DNA of 64,000 bases from Rhodobacteraceae bacterium Alg231-30. Its GTDB lineage: Bacteria; Pseudomonadota; Alphaproteobacteria; Rhodobacterales; Rhodobacteraceae. Under the pieces are notes generated by a model that made no database searches, had not been told where the DNA came from, and saw nothing but the letters and a program-made list of their open reading frames with translations. How positions within the stretch are numbered: the first letter of the stretch is position 1; each line of letters starts with the position of its first letter. Both the position numbers and the translations under genes were made by a program. The stretch is from the NCBI GenBank assembly GCA_900143615.1, contig FREU01000004.1, forward strand, positions 1 through 64,000, written 5' to 3'. Shown piece by piece: positions 50,471-59,738 of this stretch.

Positions 50471-50917
50471 CACTCTCGCAACCATACATATTCATTTTTT
50501 TGAATAAATAAACCTCTGATTTCCCGATTGTCGCTATTGCGCCACGCATATGGATACGCTGACATCCCTGAAAATCGCTGCAAGCCCTGTGCACGACTTT
50601 TAGGAAAGAGCATGTCATTAGCGGCGCATGGGAATTCTGGATCGGTCGTGGCGAAACATTCACCGGCATCGTCGCGCACCAACCCGATAGGCATGTGAAG
50701 ACCCACTAGCTTTTCAGGCGGACACGCAAAACGTTGTGCCGATGCCGCGGTCCAAGGCATTGGCGAGTTGATGGCAGTCCAGATTTCGAGTTCCCAGGTC
50801 GATTTGAAAACTCGTGGAAGCGTCGAAGCTTTCAATCTGGCTCAAGGCACAGCCTTGAGCCATGCCCAACCCGACCAGATGCTCGCAAGCATCGCAGTCG
50901 GGGCGGGAGGATTTTGG
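50471..50917. other. Intergenic region holding repeat copy B and a doubtful frame
   Basis: A 447-bp gap between sulP and the aminotransferase gene. A minus-strand open frame (50470-50835, 121 codons) has no recognisable domain, ends inside the sulP start and lacks a ribosome site, so I do not call it a gene. The right part carries the two-hairpin repeat at 50839-50915. Confidence 0.5.
50839..50915 (+). repeat. Two-hairpin repeat element, copy B
   Basis: Hairpin 1 GGCTCAAGG-CACAG-CCTTGAGCC (50839-50861), linker ATGCCCAAC (50862-50870), hairpin 2 CCGAC...GTCGG (about 50871-50899) enclosing GATGCT-CGCA-AGCATC, then GGCGGGAGGATTT. Linkers match copy A at 44571-44645, while stems differ but remain paired. 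It sits just after the aminotransferase stop, on the other strand. Confidence 0.7.
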
Positions 50918-52270
50918 TCATGCAGCAGCGAACCCCGCATCCAATGACGCTAAAATAACGTCCACTTCCGCTTCGGTAATCGTCAGCGGTGGAGACATCA
51001 GCACGTTGTGCGCCCCCAAACGCACCATTGTGCCCGCCTTATAGGCGTTCTCGTGAATACGCTTCATTGTGGGCATGTCCATCGGCGTCTTGGCGGCCTT
51101 GTCAGACACAATTTCGATGCCTGTCATCAAGCCGTGCCCGCCGCGTACATCGCCGATTATATCGTATTTCTCGGCCAGCTTTTGCACTCCATCAAACAAT
51201 TGTGTGCCGCGTGCTGCCGCATTTGACTTCAGATCCAATCGCCGCGTTTCGGCCAATGTTGCAACCACAGCTGCTGCTCCTACTGGATGAGCAGAATAGG
51301 TATAGCCGTGGAAAATTCCTGCCTCACCGGAATTGTCCTTCTCGAAAACTTCCGCGATTTTGTCGTTCACCATCAATGCCCCTACAGGGAAATATCCCGA
51401 GGTGATGCCTTTCGCCGTGGTCATCATATCCGGTTTCACCCCCCAGTGACGCGCCCCAGACCAATCACCGCTCCGACCAAATCCGGTAATAACCTCGTCA
51501 GAGATCATCAGAATGCCATGGCGATCACAAATATCACGCATCAATCCCATAAACGACGCATCCGGCACAATGACCCCGCCTGCACCTTGAATGGGCTCCA
51601 TGATAAACGCAGCGATAGTACCCGCGCCTTGAAACTCGATCTCATCCTCAAAAGCGGCGGCAATGTTTTGCGCCAATTGTACTGGATCGGTTTCGTGGAA
51701 TGGATTGCGATAGCTGTATGGCGACGGCAAATGGAAACAGCCGGGCAAAAGCGGTTCATAGTTTACCCGGAACCGATTGTTGCCGTTCACGGATGCCCCC
51801 CCAAAATGCGTACCGTGATACCCTTTTTTAAGCGAGATATATTTGGTCCGCGTCGGCTCCCCCCGTAAGCGATGATACTGGCGCGCCAAGCGCAGCGCCG
51901 TTTCCACGCTGTCGCTGCCGCCAGAGGTAAAAAACACCCGCTCCATACCATCTTCGGCAAACAGTTCTTGCACTGCATGTGCAGCTTCGATCGCTGGCGG
52001 GTTCGAGGTGCCGGCAAAAGCCGAATAATACGGCAACTCGTAAAGCTGTTTTGCGATTGCCTCTTTGACCACGTCGTTTGAATACCCAAGGTTCACACAC
52101 CACAGTCCCCCAACGGCATCCACAGTAGAGTGACCATCCAGATCCGTGATGCGCACTCCTTCAGCGCGGGTAATCACCTTGGGCGCATTGGCTTGCATGT
52201 CGCCAGGCGCGCCCATGGGGTGCCACAGTTGACGGGCATTGTTTTCACGCAAAAAGCTTTCGTCTTTCAT
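50918..52270 (-). CDS. Class III aminotransferase (omega-amino acid type)
   Basis: 450-residue PLP enzyme. The PLP lysine is in MMTTAKGITSGYFPVGALM, and ISDEVITGFGRSGDW with the preceding FTSGGSDSVETALRLARQYH and IMEPIQGAGGVIVPD are the fold-I class III motifs. Homologues use beta-alanine, taurine, putrescine or other omega-amines with pyruvate. The substrate is not predictable here. The start is ATG 52270; the ATG at 52321 is less likely. Confidence 0.92.
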   Translation of the reverse strand: MKDESFLRENNARQLWHPMGAPGDMQANAPKVITRAEGVRITDLDGHSTVDAVGGLWCVNLGYSNDVVKEAIAKQLYELPYYSAFAGTSNPPAIEAAHAVQELFAEDGMERVFFTSGGSDSVETALRLARQYHRLRGEPTRTKYISLKKGYHGTHFGGASVNGNNRFRVNYEPLLPGCFHLPSPYSYRNPFHETDPVQLAQNIAAAFEDEIEFQGAGTIAAFIMEPIQGAGGVIVPDASFMGLMRDICDRHGILMISDEVITGFGRSGDWSGARHWGVKPDMMTTAKGITSGYFPVGALMVNDKIAEVFEKDNSGEAGIFHGYTYSAHPVGAAAVVATLAETRRLDLKSNAAARGTQLFDGVQKLAEKYDIIGDVRGGHGLMTGIEIVSDKAAKTPMDMPTMKRIHENAYKAGTMVRLGAHNVLMSPPLTITEAEVDVILASLDAGFAAA

Positions 52271-52295
52271 GGGAGCCTCGAATCTCAAATCAATA

Positions 52296-52307
52296 ATTTG
52301 ATCAAAT
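52296..52307. promoter_or_regulatory. 12-bp palindrome upstream of aminotransferase
   Basis: ATTTGATCAAAT is a perfect 12-bp palindrome located 26 bp before the aminotransferase start, flanked on the left by ATCAATAATTTGAT. It is a candidate operator; no regulator gene is adjacent. Confidence 0.45.
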
Positions 52308-52455
52308 AATGCGACCATCAATGTGCCCTGTCCAGTCGTGTATTCTAAGTTGAAGGCGCGACCGGAGTTCTACGGTATTCAATGTCGTAGTTTCAGTCGC
52401 TCACAAGGTCGACGGCGCTGGCAGAATCAAGGCGCTCCATGCTAGATTTGGCCCC

Positions 52456-54339
52456 ATGCCTGTGGATAACCCCAACATAAGCCAACCTCGCCCCGTCATT
52501 CGGCAGCTCGACGATGCCGCAATCAATCGCATTGCCGCAGGTGAAGTTGTGGAGCGCCCGGCCTCTGCGGTCAAAGAACTCGTGGAAAATGCCATCGATG
52601 CTGGCGCGCGCCGGATCGAAATAGCCTATGGGGACGGCGGCAAAACTCTTATCCGTGTCACCGATGACGGCTGTGGCATCGAAGCCCAAGCTTTACCGCT
52701 TGCTCTGTCGCGCCACGCCACGTCAAAAATTGACGGCAGTGACCTGCTAGACATCCACACCTTTGGATTTCGCGGGGAAGCCTTGCCCAGTTTGGGTGCT
52801 GTTGGCCGCTTGAGCATCACATCCCGGGTCGGCCGCAGCGAGGCAGCATCCATCTCCGTCGAAGGCGGCGAAATGAGCGCCATCAAACCCGCTGCACTTT
52901 CAAGTGGCACGATCGTCGAGTTGCGCGATTTGTTCTACGCCACGCCCGCGCGCCTGAAATTCATGCGCTCTGATCGTGCCGAAGCGCAAGCCATCACCGA
53001 TGTCGTCAAGCGTTTGGCGATGGCCGAACCTTTTGTCAGTTTCACACTGCGTGACGTCAGTGGGGGGGGCGATGGCCGCGTTTCTTTTCGCGCCGAAGCG
53101 GAAAACGGCGATCTGTTTGATGCGCTGCATGGACGTCTGGCGCGCATTCTGGGGGCAGAATTTGCCGAAAACGCATTGCGCATTGATGCCGAGCGCGAGG
53201 GCCTGCGCCTGATCGGCTATGCCGCCCTGCCGACCTATTCTCGTGGCTCCAGCGTCGCGCAGTATCTGTTTGTGAATGGCCGACCGGTCAAAGACAAACT
53301 GCTGGTCGGAGCCTTGCGTGGTGCCTATTTTGACTTCCTGAGCCGCGATCGGCATCCGGCGGCTGCGCTGTTTATCGATTGTGATCCTCACTTGGTGGAT
53401 GTGAACGTCCATCCGGCGAAATCCGAAGTGCGTTTTCGCGACCCGGGCCAAGCGCGCGGATTGATTGTTAGCGCACTGCGCCATGCTTTGGCGGAGGCTG
53501 GCCACCGCGCGTCGACCACTGTCGCGGGTGCCACATTGGGCGCATTTCGCCCTGAGCCAACTGGCGGGCCTGCACGCATCTATCAAATGGATCGCCCGTC
53601 CCTTGGGGCAAGGTCGGCGTCGTATGCTGCACAGGCGCCAATGGCCGCGCCTGGATTTAGCGATTTGAACGATACCTACAGCGCACGCGTCGAGCCGGTC
53701 TTTGACCAAGACCTGCAACAAGCTGCGCAACCCAACGACAACACGCCGGTGCCAGAAGCTTTGCCGCTTGGCGCCGCGCGCGCTCAGGTGCATGAGAACT
53801 ATATTATTGCTCAGACCCAAACCGGCATGGTCATCGTCGATCAACATGCCGCGCACGAACGACTGGTTTATGAAAAACTAAAACGTCAGATGGCCGAAAA
53901 CGGCGTCGCCGCCCAAGCTTTGTTGATACCGGAGATCGTGGAGTTATCAGAAGGTGATTGCGCGCGTCTATTGGCGGTTGCGGATGAGTTGACCAAATTC
54001 GGTCTCACACTAGAAGCTTTCGGCGGCGGTGCCGTGGCGATCCGCGAAACCCCAGCTATTTTAGGCGAAGTAAACGCACGCTCGATGGTTCTCGATATCC
54101 TTGATGAATTAGATGATCAGGGAGAGAGCATGTTGGTGCAGGCCAAGATCGAAGCGATCCTAAGCCGTGTCGCATGTCACGGATCAATCCGGTCAGGCCG
54201 TTGGATGCGCGGCGAGGAAATGAACGCTTTGCTGCGCGAAATGGAAGCAACCCCCCATTCAGGACAATGCAACCATGGTCGCCCGACCTATGTCGAGTTG
54301 AAGCTGGCCGACATCGAGCGGCTGTTTGGAAGAACATGA
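52456..54339 (+). CDS. mutL: DNA mismatch repair protein MutL
   Basis: 627 residues. The N-terminal GHKL ATPase has [28 protein letters not shown] and [11 protein letters not shown]. The C-terminal domain keeps the endonuclease motif [13 protein letters not shown] (DQHA-x2-E-x4-E), ACHGSIRSG and the [10 protein letters not shown] zinc segment, so it is the nicking form of MutL expected in bacteria without MutH. A proline- and glutamine-rich linker lies about residues 340-430. It is divergent from the aminotransferase gene, and rmuC follows 81 bp downstream. Confidence 0.97.
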   Translation: MPVDNPNISQPRPVIRQLDDAAINRIAAGEVVERPASAVKELVENAIDAGARRIEIAYGDGGKTLIRVTDDGCGIEAQALPLALSRHATSKIDGSDLLDIHTFGFRGEALPSLGAVGRLSITSRVGRSEAASISVEGGEMSAIKPAALSSGTIVELRDLFYATPARLKFMRSDRAEAQAITDVVKRLAMAEPFVSFTLRDVSGGGDGRVSFRAEAENGDLFDALHGRLARILGAEFAENALRIDAEREGLRLIGYAALPTYSRGSSVAQYLFVNGRPVKDKLLVGALRGAYFDFLSRDRHPAAALFIDCDPHLVDVNVHPAKSEVRFRDPGQARGLIVSALRHALAEAGHRASTTVAGATLGAFRPEPTGGPARIYQMDRPSLGARSASYAAQAPMAAPGFSDLNDTYSARVEPVFDQDLQQAAQPNDNTPVPEALPLGAARAQVHENYIIAQTQTGMVIVDQHAAHERLVYEKLKRQMAENGVAAQALLIPEIVELSEGDCARLLAVADELTKFGLTLEAFGGGAVAIRETPAILGEVNARSMVLDILDELDDQGESMLVQAKIEAILSRVACHGSIRSGRWMRGEEMNALLREMEATPHSGQCNHGRPTYVELKLADIERLFGRT

Positions 54340-54420
54340 CAAAACGCGTCCCCCGCCCCCGCGGAGGGGCCGGACAACGCGGTCCGACAGCAGTCGGACG
54401 GAACAGAAAGACAGGCTAAG

Positions 54421-55572
54421 ATGATTACGATAGGGCAGACACAGATCAGCGCCATTGAATTCACTGGGCTGTGCCTTGCCGTGCTGGTGATTGCACTACT
54501 GATCATGGCTGTGCGCGCTGCGGGGCGTTCCGCACGCATGGCTGAGCCTTTGGCGCATCAAATTGGTGCCTTGGGCGGTCGTGTTCAGGCACTGTCAGAT
54601 GGGCAACAACAATTGTCAGGCGGATTAACGCAAGTTGCCGAAGGTCAAGCCGCGGCGCAAGCCAATCTGCTGCAGCACATGGAAAAACGCCTCTCGCAGG
54701 TGAACTTGCAGATGACAGAAAACCTGCAAGGCTCCGCCCGACGCACGGCGCATTCTTTGGGCGAGTTGCAAGAGCGGCTTAAAACAATCGACAAAGCACA
54801 GGAGAACATCACGCGTCTTTCTGGAGATGTTCTGAGCCTTCAGGACATTCTGTCCAACAAACAAACGCGTGGTGCCTTTGGCGAAATTCAACTGAACGAC
54901 ATTGTCACCAAAGCGCTGCCTGCTGACAGTTTCAAGCTGCAGCACACCCTGTCTAATGGCAAACGGGCTGACTGTTTGATCCATCTTCCCAACCCTCCAG
55001 GTCCCATTGTGATCGACAGTAAATTCCCTTTGGAAGCTTATGAAATGCTGCGCAATGCGGACACAAAAGCGCAAGCACAAGAGGCCGCGCGTCTGTTGCG
55101 CAATTCGGTTAAGAAACACATCAAAGACATCTCTGAACGCTATATCATCGAAGGCGAAACCGCCGATGGCGCTCTTATGTTTTTACCTTCAGAGGCGGTT
55201 TATGCCGAACTCCACGCCAATTTCCCCGAGTTGGTCCGCGAAGGCTTTGCTGCGCGGGTTTGGATCGTGTCACCGACAACCTGTATGGCGACGCTCAACA
55301 CCATGCGCGCAATATTGAAGGATGCGCGTATGCGCGAACAAGCAGGTGCCATTCGCAAAGAGTTGGGCATGTTGTATTCTGACGTCGAGCGGTTGGGCAC
55401 ACGGGTCGAAAACCTTGATCGTCACTTTGGGCAGGCCGCCAAAGATATTGCCGACATCAAAATCAGCGCCGACAAAGCTGGACGACGTGCGCGCCGGTTG
55501 GACAATTTCGACTTTGAAGAACTGGCTGCGGATGATGACAAGGTTGTGCCGCTCGCCAAGCCAGATATCTAA
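54421..55572 (+). CDS. rmuC: DNA recombination protein RmuC
   Basis: 383 residues: one N-terminal helix (about 12-35), a coiled coil (about 40-140) and a C-terminal RmuC nuclease-like domain (about 145-340). LSNKQTRGAFGEIQLNDIV, PGPIVIDSKFPLEAYEML, GALMFLPSEAVYAELHANFPE and VWIVSPTTCMATLNTMRAIL are the signature segments. RmuC limits inversions at short repeats in E. coli. It probably shares a transcript with mutL. Confidence 0.95.
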   Translation: MITIGQTQISAIEFTGLCLAVLVIALLIMAVRAAGRSARMAEPLAHQIGALGGRVQALSDGQQQLSGGLTQVAEGQAAAQANLLQHMEKRLSQVNLQMTENLQGSARRTAHSLGELQERLKTIDKAQENITRLSGDVLSLQDILSNKQTRGAFGEIQLNDIVTKALPADSFKLQHTLSNGKRADCLIHLPNPPGPIVIDSKFPLEAYEMLRNADTKAQAQEAARLLRNSVKKHIKDISERYIIEGETADGALMFLPSEAVYAELHANFPELVREGFAARVWIVSPTTCMATLNTMRAILKDARMREQAGAIRKELGMLYSDVERLGTRVENLDRHFGQAAKDIADIKISADKAGRRARRLDNFDFEELAADDDKVVPLAKPDI

Positions 55573-55601
55573 GTGTTTTTACGCCAAACGAAGATCTGAG
55601 G

Positions 55602-55620
55602 CCTCCGGCGGAGGTATTTT
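55602..55620 (+). terminator. Short hairpin with TATTTT after rmuC
   Basis: CCTCCG (55602-55607) and CGGAGG (55609-55614) form a compact stem followed by TATTTT, 30 bp after the rmuC stop. The 10-mer GAGGTATTTT recurs on the minus strand at 63501-63510, also downstream of a gene. Confidence 0.6.
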
Positions 55621-55635
55621 CGGCCCCCAAAAGGC

Positions 55636-56562
55636 TTAAGTCGATGGCGCACCAAGGCGGGTGCGGCAAGGACCGAAAATCGCTGTAAGGGCTAAAATAA
55701 CACCCGAAACGGTGGCAATCATGCCTGCGGCACTAACGGCGTTTTGGCTGCCCAGCCAAAGCGGACCGTATCCTGCCAGCACATAGCCAAGCACAGCGGA
55801 CACAATGGCAAACAGGACACTCCAGGCAATTTGACGCTCCAGCTGGTTGGTCATCAGACGGGCCGCAGCCGGCGGACAGATAAACATGGCAATCACGATG
55901 ATTGACCCAACCGCGTCAAAGGCCGCCACCGCTGCGACCGCTGCCACAATGACCAAGGCAAGGCCAATCAATCCTGTCGGCAAGCCCATTGTTTGCGCAA
56001 AGCCTTCATCAAAGGTCGACAGTTTTAGTGGCCGCCAGAACACCCATGTGAACAGGCTTACACAAATCAATGTGATCGCAATGCGCGGCAATTCGGAAGG
56101 AAGCCCCGACAGAGCCGCAGGATCAAACAAGCTGTGCCATCCCATAGCATCCAGCCAAATCAAACTTTCGAGGTTGCCATAAAGCGCGTGTTCCACGTCT
56201 AGATGGACGCTGGAAGTATCGGTTTGCTCAAGCACCAAAACACCCGCAGCAAACATGGTTGTGAACACCAACCCCATAGCGGCGCCGGGTTCGATACGTC
56301 CCAATCGGCGCACGGCTTCTATCAGGACAACAGCCACAACAGAGGCAGCGGCGGCCCCAATCATCATCGGCCAGGCAGCCACGACACCGGTCAACAAAAA
56401 TGCGACAACAATACCGGGTAAAACAACGTGCGAAATCGCATCGCCAATAAGCGCCTGTTTGCGCAGAACCAAGAAATTTCCGGGCAAGGCGCAGGCAATC
56501 GCGGAAAAAACACCAATCAACAGTGGCGTCAGCGAAAGTGCGACAAATTCCTCACCGATCAT
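55636..56562 (-). CDS. sitD: Manganese/zinc ABC transporter permease (SitD-like)
   Basis: 308-residue membrane permease of the ABC-3 family (about eight helices): LVLRKQALIGDAISHVVLPG and AFDAVGSIIVIAMFICPPAAARLMT are the family signatures. It is the last gene of a four-gene minus-strand operon with another permease, an ATPase and a binding protein. The start overlaps the sitC-like stop by 4 bp. The symbol rests on operon order; zinc (Znu) or manganese (Sit/Mnt) cannot be separated by this gene alone. Confidence 0.88.
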   Translation of the reverse strand: MIGEEFVALSLTPLLIGVFSAIACALPGNFLVLRKQALIGDAISHVVLPGIVVAFLLTGVVAAWPMMIGAAAASVVAVVLIEAVRRLGRIEPGAAMGLVFTTMFAAGVLVLEQTDTSSVHLDVEHALYGNLESLIWLDAMGWHSLFDPAALSGLPSELPRIAITLICVSLFTWVFWRPLKLSTFDEGFAQTMGLPTGLIGLALVIVAAVAAVAAFDAVGSIIVIAMFICPPAAARLMTNQLERQIAWSVLFAIVSAVLGYVLAGYGPLWLGSQNAVSAAGMIATVSGVILALTAIFGPCRTRLGAPST

Positions 56563-57764
56563 ACCAACGCCCCCTTTGGGCCACCGATACGTTGATCGAT
56601 CTCGGCAATCTGGTCTTGAGTCAGCACCGTTTCGATTTCGCGTAGCCCATCATACAGTGCGGCCGCGCTTTCAAAGGCTTGGTCCGCACGTACCAACTCC
56701 CAGCGTTTTTCATCCCGCAGCGCCTTGGCGGCCCGTGCGCGCCCCGCCGTAGTGGCGACCCCATCCGCATGCGCCAGCCCGGCGCGTCGAAGCAGCTTTA
56801 GGGTGAAACGTTCGTAAATTGGTTGGCTTTGCGCCAAGGCTAACAACCCCTGACGCATGTGAACGCGTCTCTGGAAACGAAGCTGCCTAAGCACTGCCGC
56901 CATAACTCCGCGGTTGGGCGCAAAAAACAGTGACACAGCAAATAGTGCAAAGCTCGCCAAAACAATGACCGGACCGGTGGGCAACGCGGGTGCTGTCGCA
57001 CTAAGAGCGGCACCAACCCACGCGGACAGCCCTCCGCATAAACCGGAAATCAGCGCCATATGATCTGTGCGGTCGGTCCAAAACCGCGCGGTTACCGGCG
57101 GGATAATCAACATTGCCACAATCAGGATAAGGCCTACGATCTTTAACCCGACAACCGTGACCGCCATCGCCAGTCCCATGATGGCCAAGTCAATACGCTG
57201 GACGTTCACGCCACTTGCGGCTGCAAATTCGGCGTCAAACGCGACCAACCCCATAGGGCGGCGCAACAGCACAACCAACGCCAGTGTCAGCGCCCCCCCA
57301 ACAGCGATCACCAATGCATCGTTCCGCAACATACCCGCCGTTGAGCCAAGCAAGAAACCTTCTAACCCCGCAGCACGCCCCGCGCTCATGGTCTGAATGA
57401 TGGTAAGCAGCACAATACCGAAGCCGAAAAACACGGACAAAACAGCGCCAATCGCGGCGTCTTCGGCCAGTCGCGTGCGTCGTGTCAGCCAACTCACGCA
57501 CAGCAAGCCAATGCCAGCCGAAATCGCCGAGCCTAACAACAAACCCGGAAGCGAGCGGCCGTCTCCGCCCAGCGCCACCATCAACATGAAGGCAAGGCCC
57601 ACACCGGGCAGTGTGGCGTGCGAAATCGCATCGCTGACCAAGGCACGTTTTCGCAAGAATAGAAAAGTGCCGGTAACACCCGCTGCCACGCCTAAAAACG
57701 TGGCTCCGATGGTGACAAGCGTGGCGTTATAGCCCAACTGAAGCAGAAGCGCGTCGCGGATCAT
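56559..57764 (-). CDS. sitC: Manganese/zinc ABC permease with C-terminal wHTH-like extension (SitC-like)
   Basis: 401 residues. Residues about 1-285 are an ABC-3 permease (LFLRKRALVSDAISHATLPG, LKIVGLILIVAMLIIPPVTARF). About 110 further residues follow (FQRRVHMRQGLLALAQSQPI, FTLKLLRRAGLAHADGVATT, ARAAKALRDEKRWELVRADQ), resembling the winged-helix and dimer regions of DtxR/MntR-type regulators. The extension would lie on the cytoplasmic side. It starts 3 bp after the ATPase gene. Confidence 0.87.
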   Translation of the reverse strand: MIRDALLLQLGYNATLVTIGATFLGVAAGVTGTFLFLRKRALVSDAISHATLPGVGLAFMLMVALGGDGRSLPGLLLGSAISAGIGLLCVSWLTRRTRLAEDAAIGAVLSVFFGFGIVLLTIIQTMSAGRAAGLEGFLLGSTAGMLRNDALVIAVGGALTLALVVLLRRPMGLVAFDAEFAAASGVNVQRIDLAIMGLAMAVTVVGLKIVGLILIVAMLIIPPVTARFWTDRTDHMALISGLCGGLSAWVGAALSATAPALPTGPVIVLASFALFAVSLFFAPNRGVMAAVLRQLRFQRRVHMRQGLLALAQSQPIYERFTLKLLRRAGLAHADGVATTAGRARAAKALRDEKRWELVRADQAFESAAALYDGLREIETVLTQDQIAEIDQRIGGPKGALV

Positions 57765-57767
57765 GTC

Positions 57768-58574
57768 TTAGACCGCCGCCAGATCCAGCTGGTCTATCTG
57801 GCCTGTCGCCAACCGCCCGCCATAGGCTTTACTAAGGTTTTCAGAGGTAAAGGCCTCCTCAACACTGCCCTCTGCGATCTTACGGGTGTTAATCATAAAG
57901 ACGCGATCAAAGTATTCCGCGACCGTGGTCAGATCGTGATGTACAGCCACGACGGTTTTTCCCTCGGCCTTCAGCCCTTTAAGCACGTTGATAATCGCCT
58001 TTTCTGTGGCGGCATCGACGCCTGCAAACGGCTCATCTAGAAGGTAAAGGTCTGCCCCTTGTGCCAGCGCACGTGCGAGAAAAACCCGCTGTTGCTGGCC
58101 GCCAGAGAGTTGCCCGATCTGGCGATCCGCAAAATCAACCATACCGACCCGCTCAAGACAGGCAATTGCTTTGGCTTCGTGGCTTTTACGCACACGGCCC
58201 AACAGTCCCAATTCGCGGTAAAGTCCCATTAACACAACATCAATGACGCGCGTCGGAAAGTCCCAATCCACGCTGGCCCGCTGTGGCACGTAAGCGATGC
58301 GATGGCGTTGCTTTGCAAGGCTGTTTCCATAAACGAATGTCCGCCCTGCCAAAGGTTTCACGATCCCCAATGCCGCCTTAAGCAAAGTCGACTTGCCTGC
58401 TCCGTTCGGGCCGATTATCGCCGTCATCGACTCTTGGTGCACGGTCAAATCAACCGAAAAAACCACAGGCTTTTGACCATAAGACACCGTCATGCCACGC
58501 ACCATTAGTGGGCAATCTTCCGGCTTTAAATCTATTTGGCTAGCGCCTTGCTCTGTGATCAATTCAATTGTCAT
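57768..58574 (-). CDS. sitB: Manganese/zinc ABC transporter ATP-binding protein (SitB-like)
   Basis: 268 residues. Walker A is GPNGAGKSTLLKAALG, signature motif LSGGQQQRVFLARALAQ, Walker B DLYLLDEPFAGVD and the switch histidine in TVVAVHHDLTTV are all present. RIAYVPQRASVDWDFPTRVIDVVLMG is the Q-loop segment typical of Mn/Zn importers. It energises the two permeases and lies 3 bp after the binding-protein gene. Confidence 0.93.
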   Translation of the reverse strand: MTIELITEQGASQIDLKPEDCPLMVRGMTVSYGQKPVVFSVDLTVHQESMTAIIGPNGAGKSTLLKAALGIVKPLAGRTFVYGNSLAKQRHRIAYVPQRASVDWDFPTRVIDVVLMGLYRELGLLGRVRKSHEAKAIACLERVGMVDFADRQIGQLSGGQQQRVFLARALAQGADLYLLDEPFAGVDAATEKAIINVLKGLKAEGKTVVAVHHDLTTVAEYFDRVFMINTRKIAEGSVEEAFTSENLSKAYGGRLATGQIDQLDLAAV

Positions 58575-58577
58575 ATT

Positions 58578-59549
58578 TTAAAATCCCGCCGAGAGCTTAC
58601 CACTCATGCCACGCGATGGCACCGTGCCACCAAGCGCTGCGGCAATCACTGTGACATTGTGATCAATCATACCCACATAAGTCCCCTCATAGGTGCCTGC
58701 CGCCCCCATGGCATCTGAAAACAACTCGCCGCCGATGCTCACATCATGTCCTTTGGCCGCGGCTCCTTCACTGAGGGCGCGGATGCTACGATCAGACACG
58801 GAACTTTCAACAAAGACAGCTCCAATTTGGCGCTCCACCAGCATATCAACCAAGACGCCAATCCGGTTTAATCCAGCTTCGGATTGCGTAGAGATGCCCT
58901 GAATACCCATCACTTCAAACCCATAGGCCTCGCCGAAATAACCAAATGCGTCATGCGCTGTCAGCAAGACCCGAGACTCTTGAGGCACAGTCGCAAGCGT
59001 TTCACGCGCATAAGCCGACAGCGCATCGAGTTCTGCCAACAGCTGCTCTGTGTTGCCTTCAAAAACCACGGCTTGATCAGGGCGCTGCGCACTCAAAGCA
59101 TCTCGAATACTCAGCGCGACAGGTTTCCAGAGCTCGGGGTTCATCCAAACATGCGGATCAAATTTGTCGGCATAGTCGTCATTTCCCCGCAGAAGATCCC
59201 GCGGCAAAGTATCTGTAACCGCGACCACTGTATTGCGGTCGTTCAACTTGTGGAAAAAGTCTTCCATCTGCGCTTCAAGATACAGCCCATGCCACAACAC
59301 TAAATCGGCGCGGGTCATCGCAACGATATCCGTACGAGTCTGGCGATAAGCATGCGGATCCACACCCGGGCCCATCAAGCCCTGCACCTCAACCACATTT
59401 CCGCCAATGCGCTCTGCTGTGTCCGCAATCATCCCAGTGGTCGCGACCACGCTGAGCTTGTCCTGCGCCATAGCAGGTGCAGCGCCAATCATTAGCCCCG
59501 CTACAGCCGAAAAAAGAAGTCCGGAAAAGCTTCGTCGAGAGATTCGCAT
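58578..59549 (-). CDS. sitA: Manganese/zinc-binding periplasmic protein (SitA/TroA-like)
   Basis: 323-residue cluster A-I metal receptor. Ligand positions expected for the family are visible: His in GVDPHAYRQ, His in FDPHVWMNPE, a Glu/Asp-rich C-terminal lobe with GELFSDAMG. There is no His-rich loop, which favours manganese over zinc. The signal peptide opens MRISRRSFSGLLFSAVAGLM, a twin-arginine-like SRRSF motif. It is the first gene of the operon; a candidate metal-regulator site lies upstream. Confidence 0.92.
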   Translation of the reverse strand: MRISRRSFSGLLFSAVAGLMIGAAPAMAQDKLSVVATTGMIADTAERIGGNVVEVQGLMGPGVDPHAYRQTRTDIVAMTRADLVLWHGLYLEAQMEDFFHKLNDRNTVVAVTDTLPRDLLRGNDDYADKFDPHVWMNPELWKPVALSIRDALSAQRPDQAVVFEGNTEQLLAELDALSAYARETLATVPQESRVLLTAHDAFGYFGEAYGFEVMGIQGISTQSEAGLNRIGVLVDMLVERQIGAVFVESSVSDRSIRALSEGAAAKGHDVSIGGELFSDAMGAAGTYEGTYVGMIDHNVTVIAAALGGTVPSRGMSGKLSAGF

Positions 59550-59573
59550 GTTTCACCTGTTGTTCGCTTTTGA

Positions 59574-59619
59574 AATGAATATGAGAACCATTCGCAGGTT
59601 TGTCAATGCAATTGCGAAT
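59574..59619 (-). promoter_or_regulatory. Candidate Mur/Fur-type site upstream of sitA
   Basis: The region AATGAATATGAGAACCATTC (59574-59593) resembles a Fur/Mur box. ATTCGCA (59590-59596) and TGCGAAT (59613-59619) form a 7-bp inverted repeat with a 16-nt spacer. It lies 25-70 bp before the sitA start, where manganese control by Mur is known in related bacteria. The exact operator is not proven. Confidence 0.45.
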
Positions 59620-59738
59620 GACTTGCAAAAACTTCCTGACCAAACGATCAAAAAAACGGCATTTTCTATGTTCAACAACTTGCCAAAACCCCACAGGACA
59701 TGACACGGTGGGGCCTGCCTTTGAACAGGAAAGACGTG

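Noticed and set aside
50470-50835. 121-codon minus-strand frame between sulP and the aminotransferase
   Set aside because: No ribosome site, no recognised domain, overlaps the sulP start.
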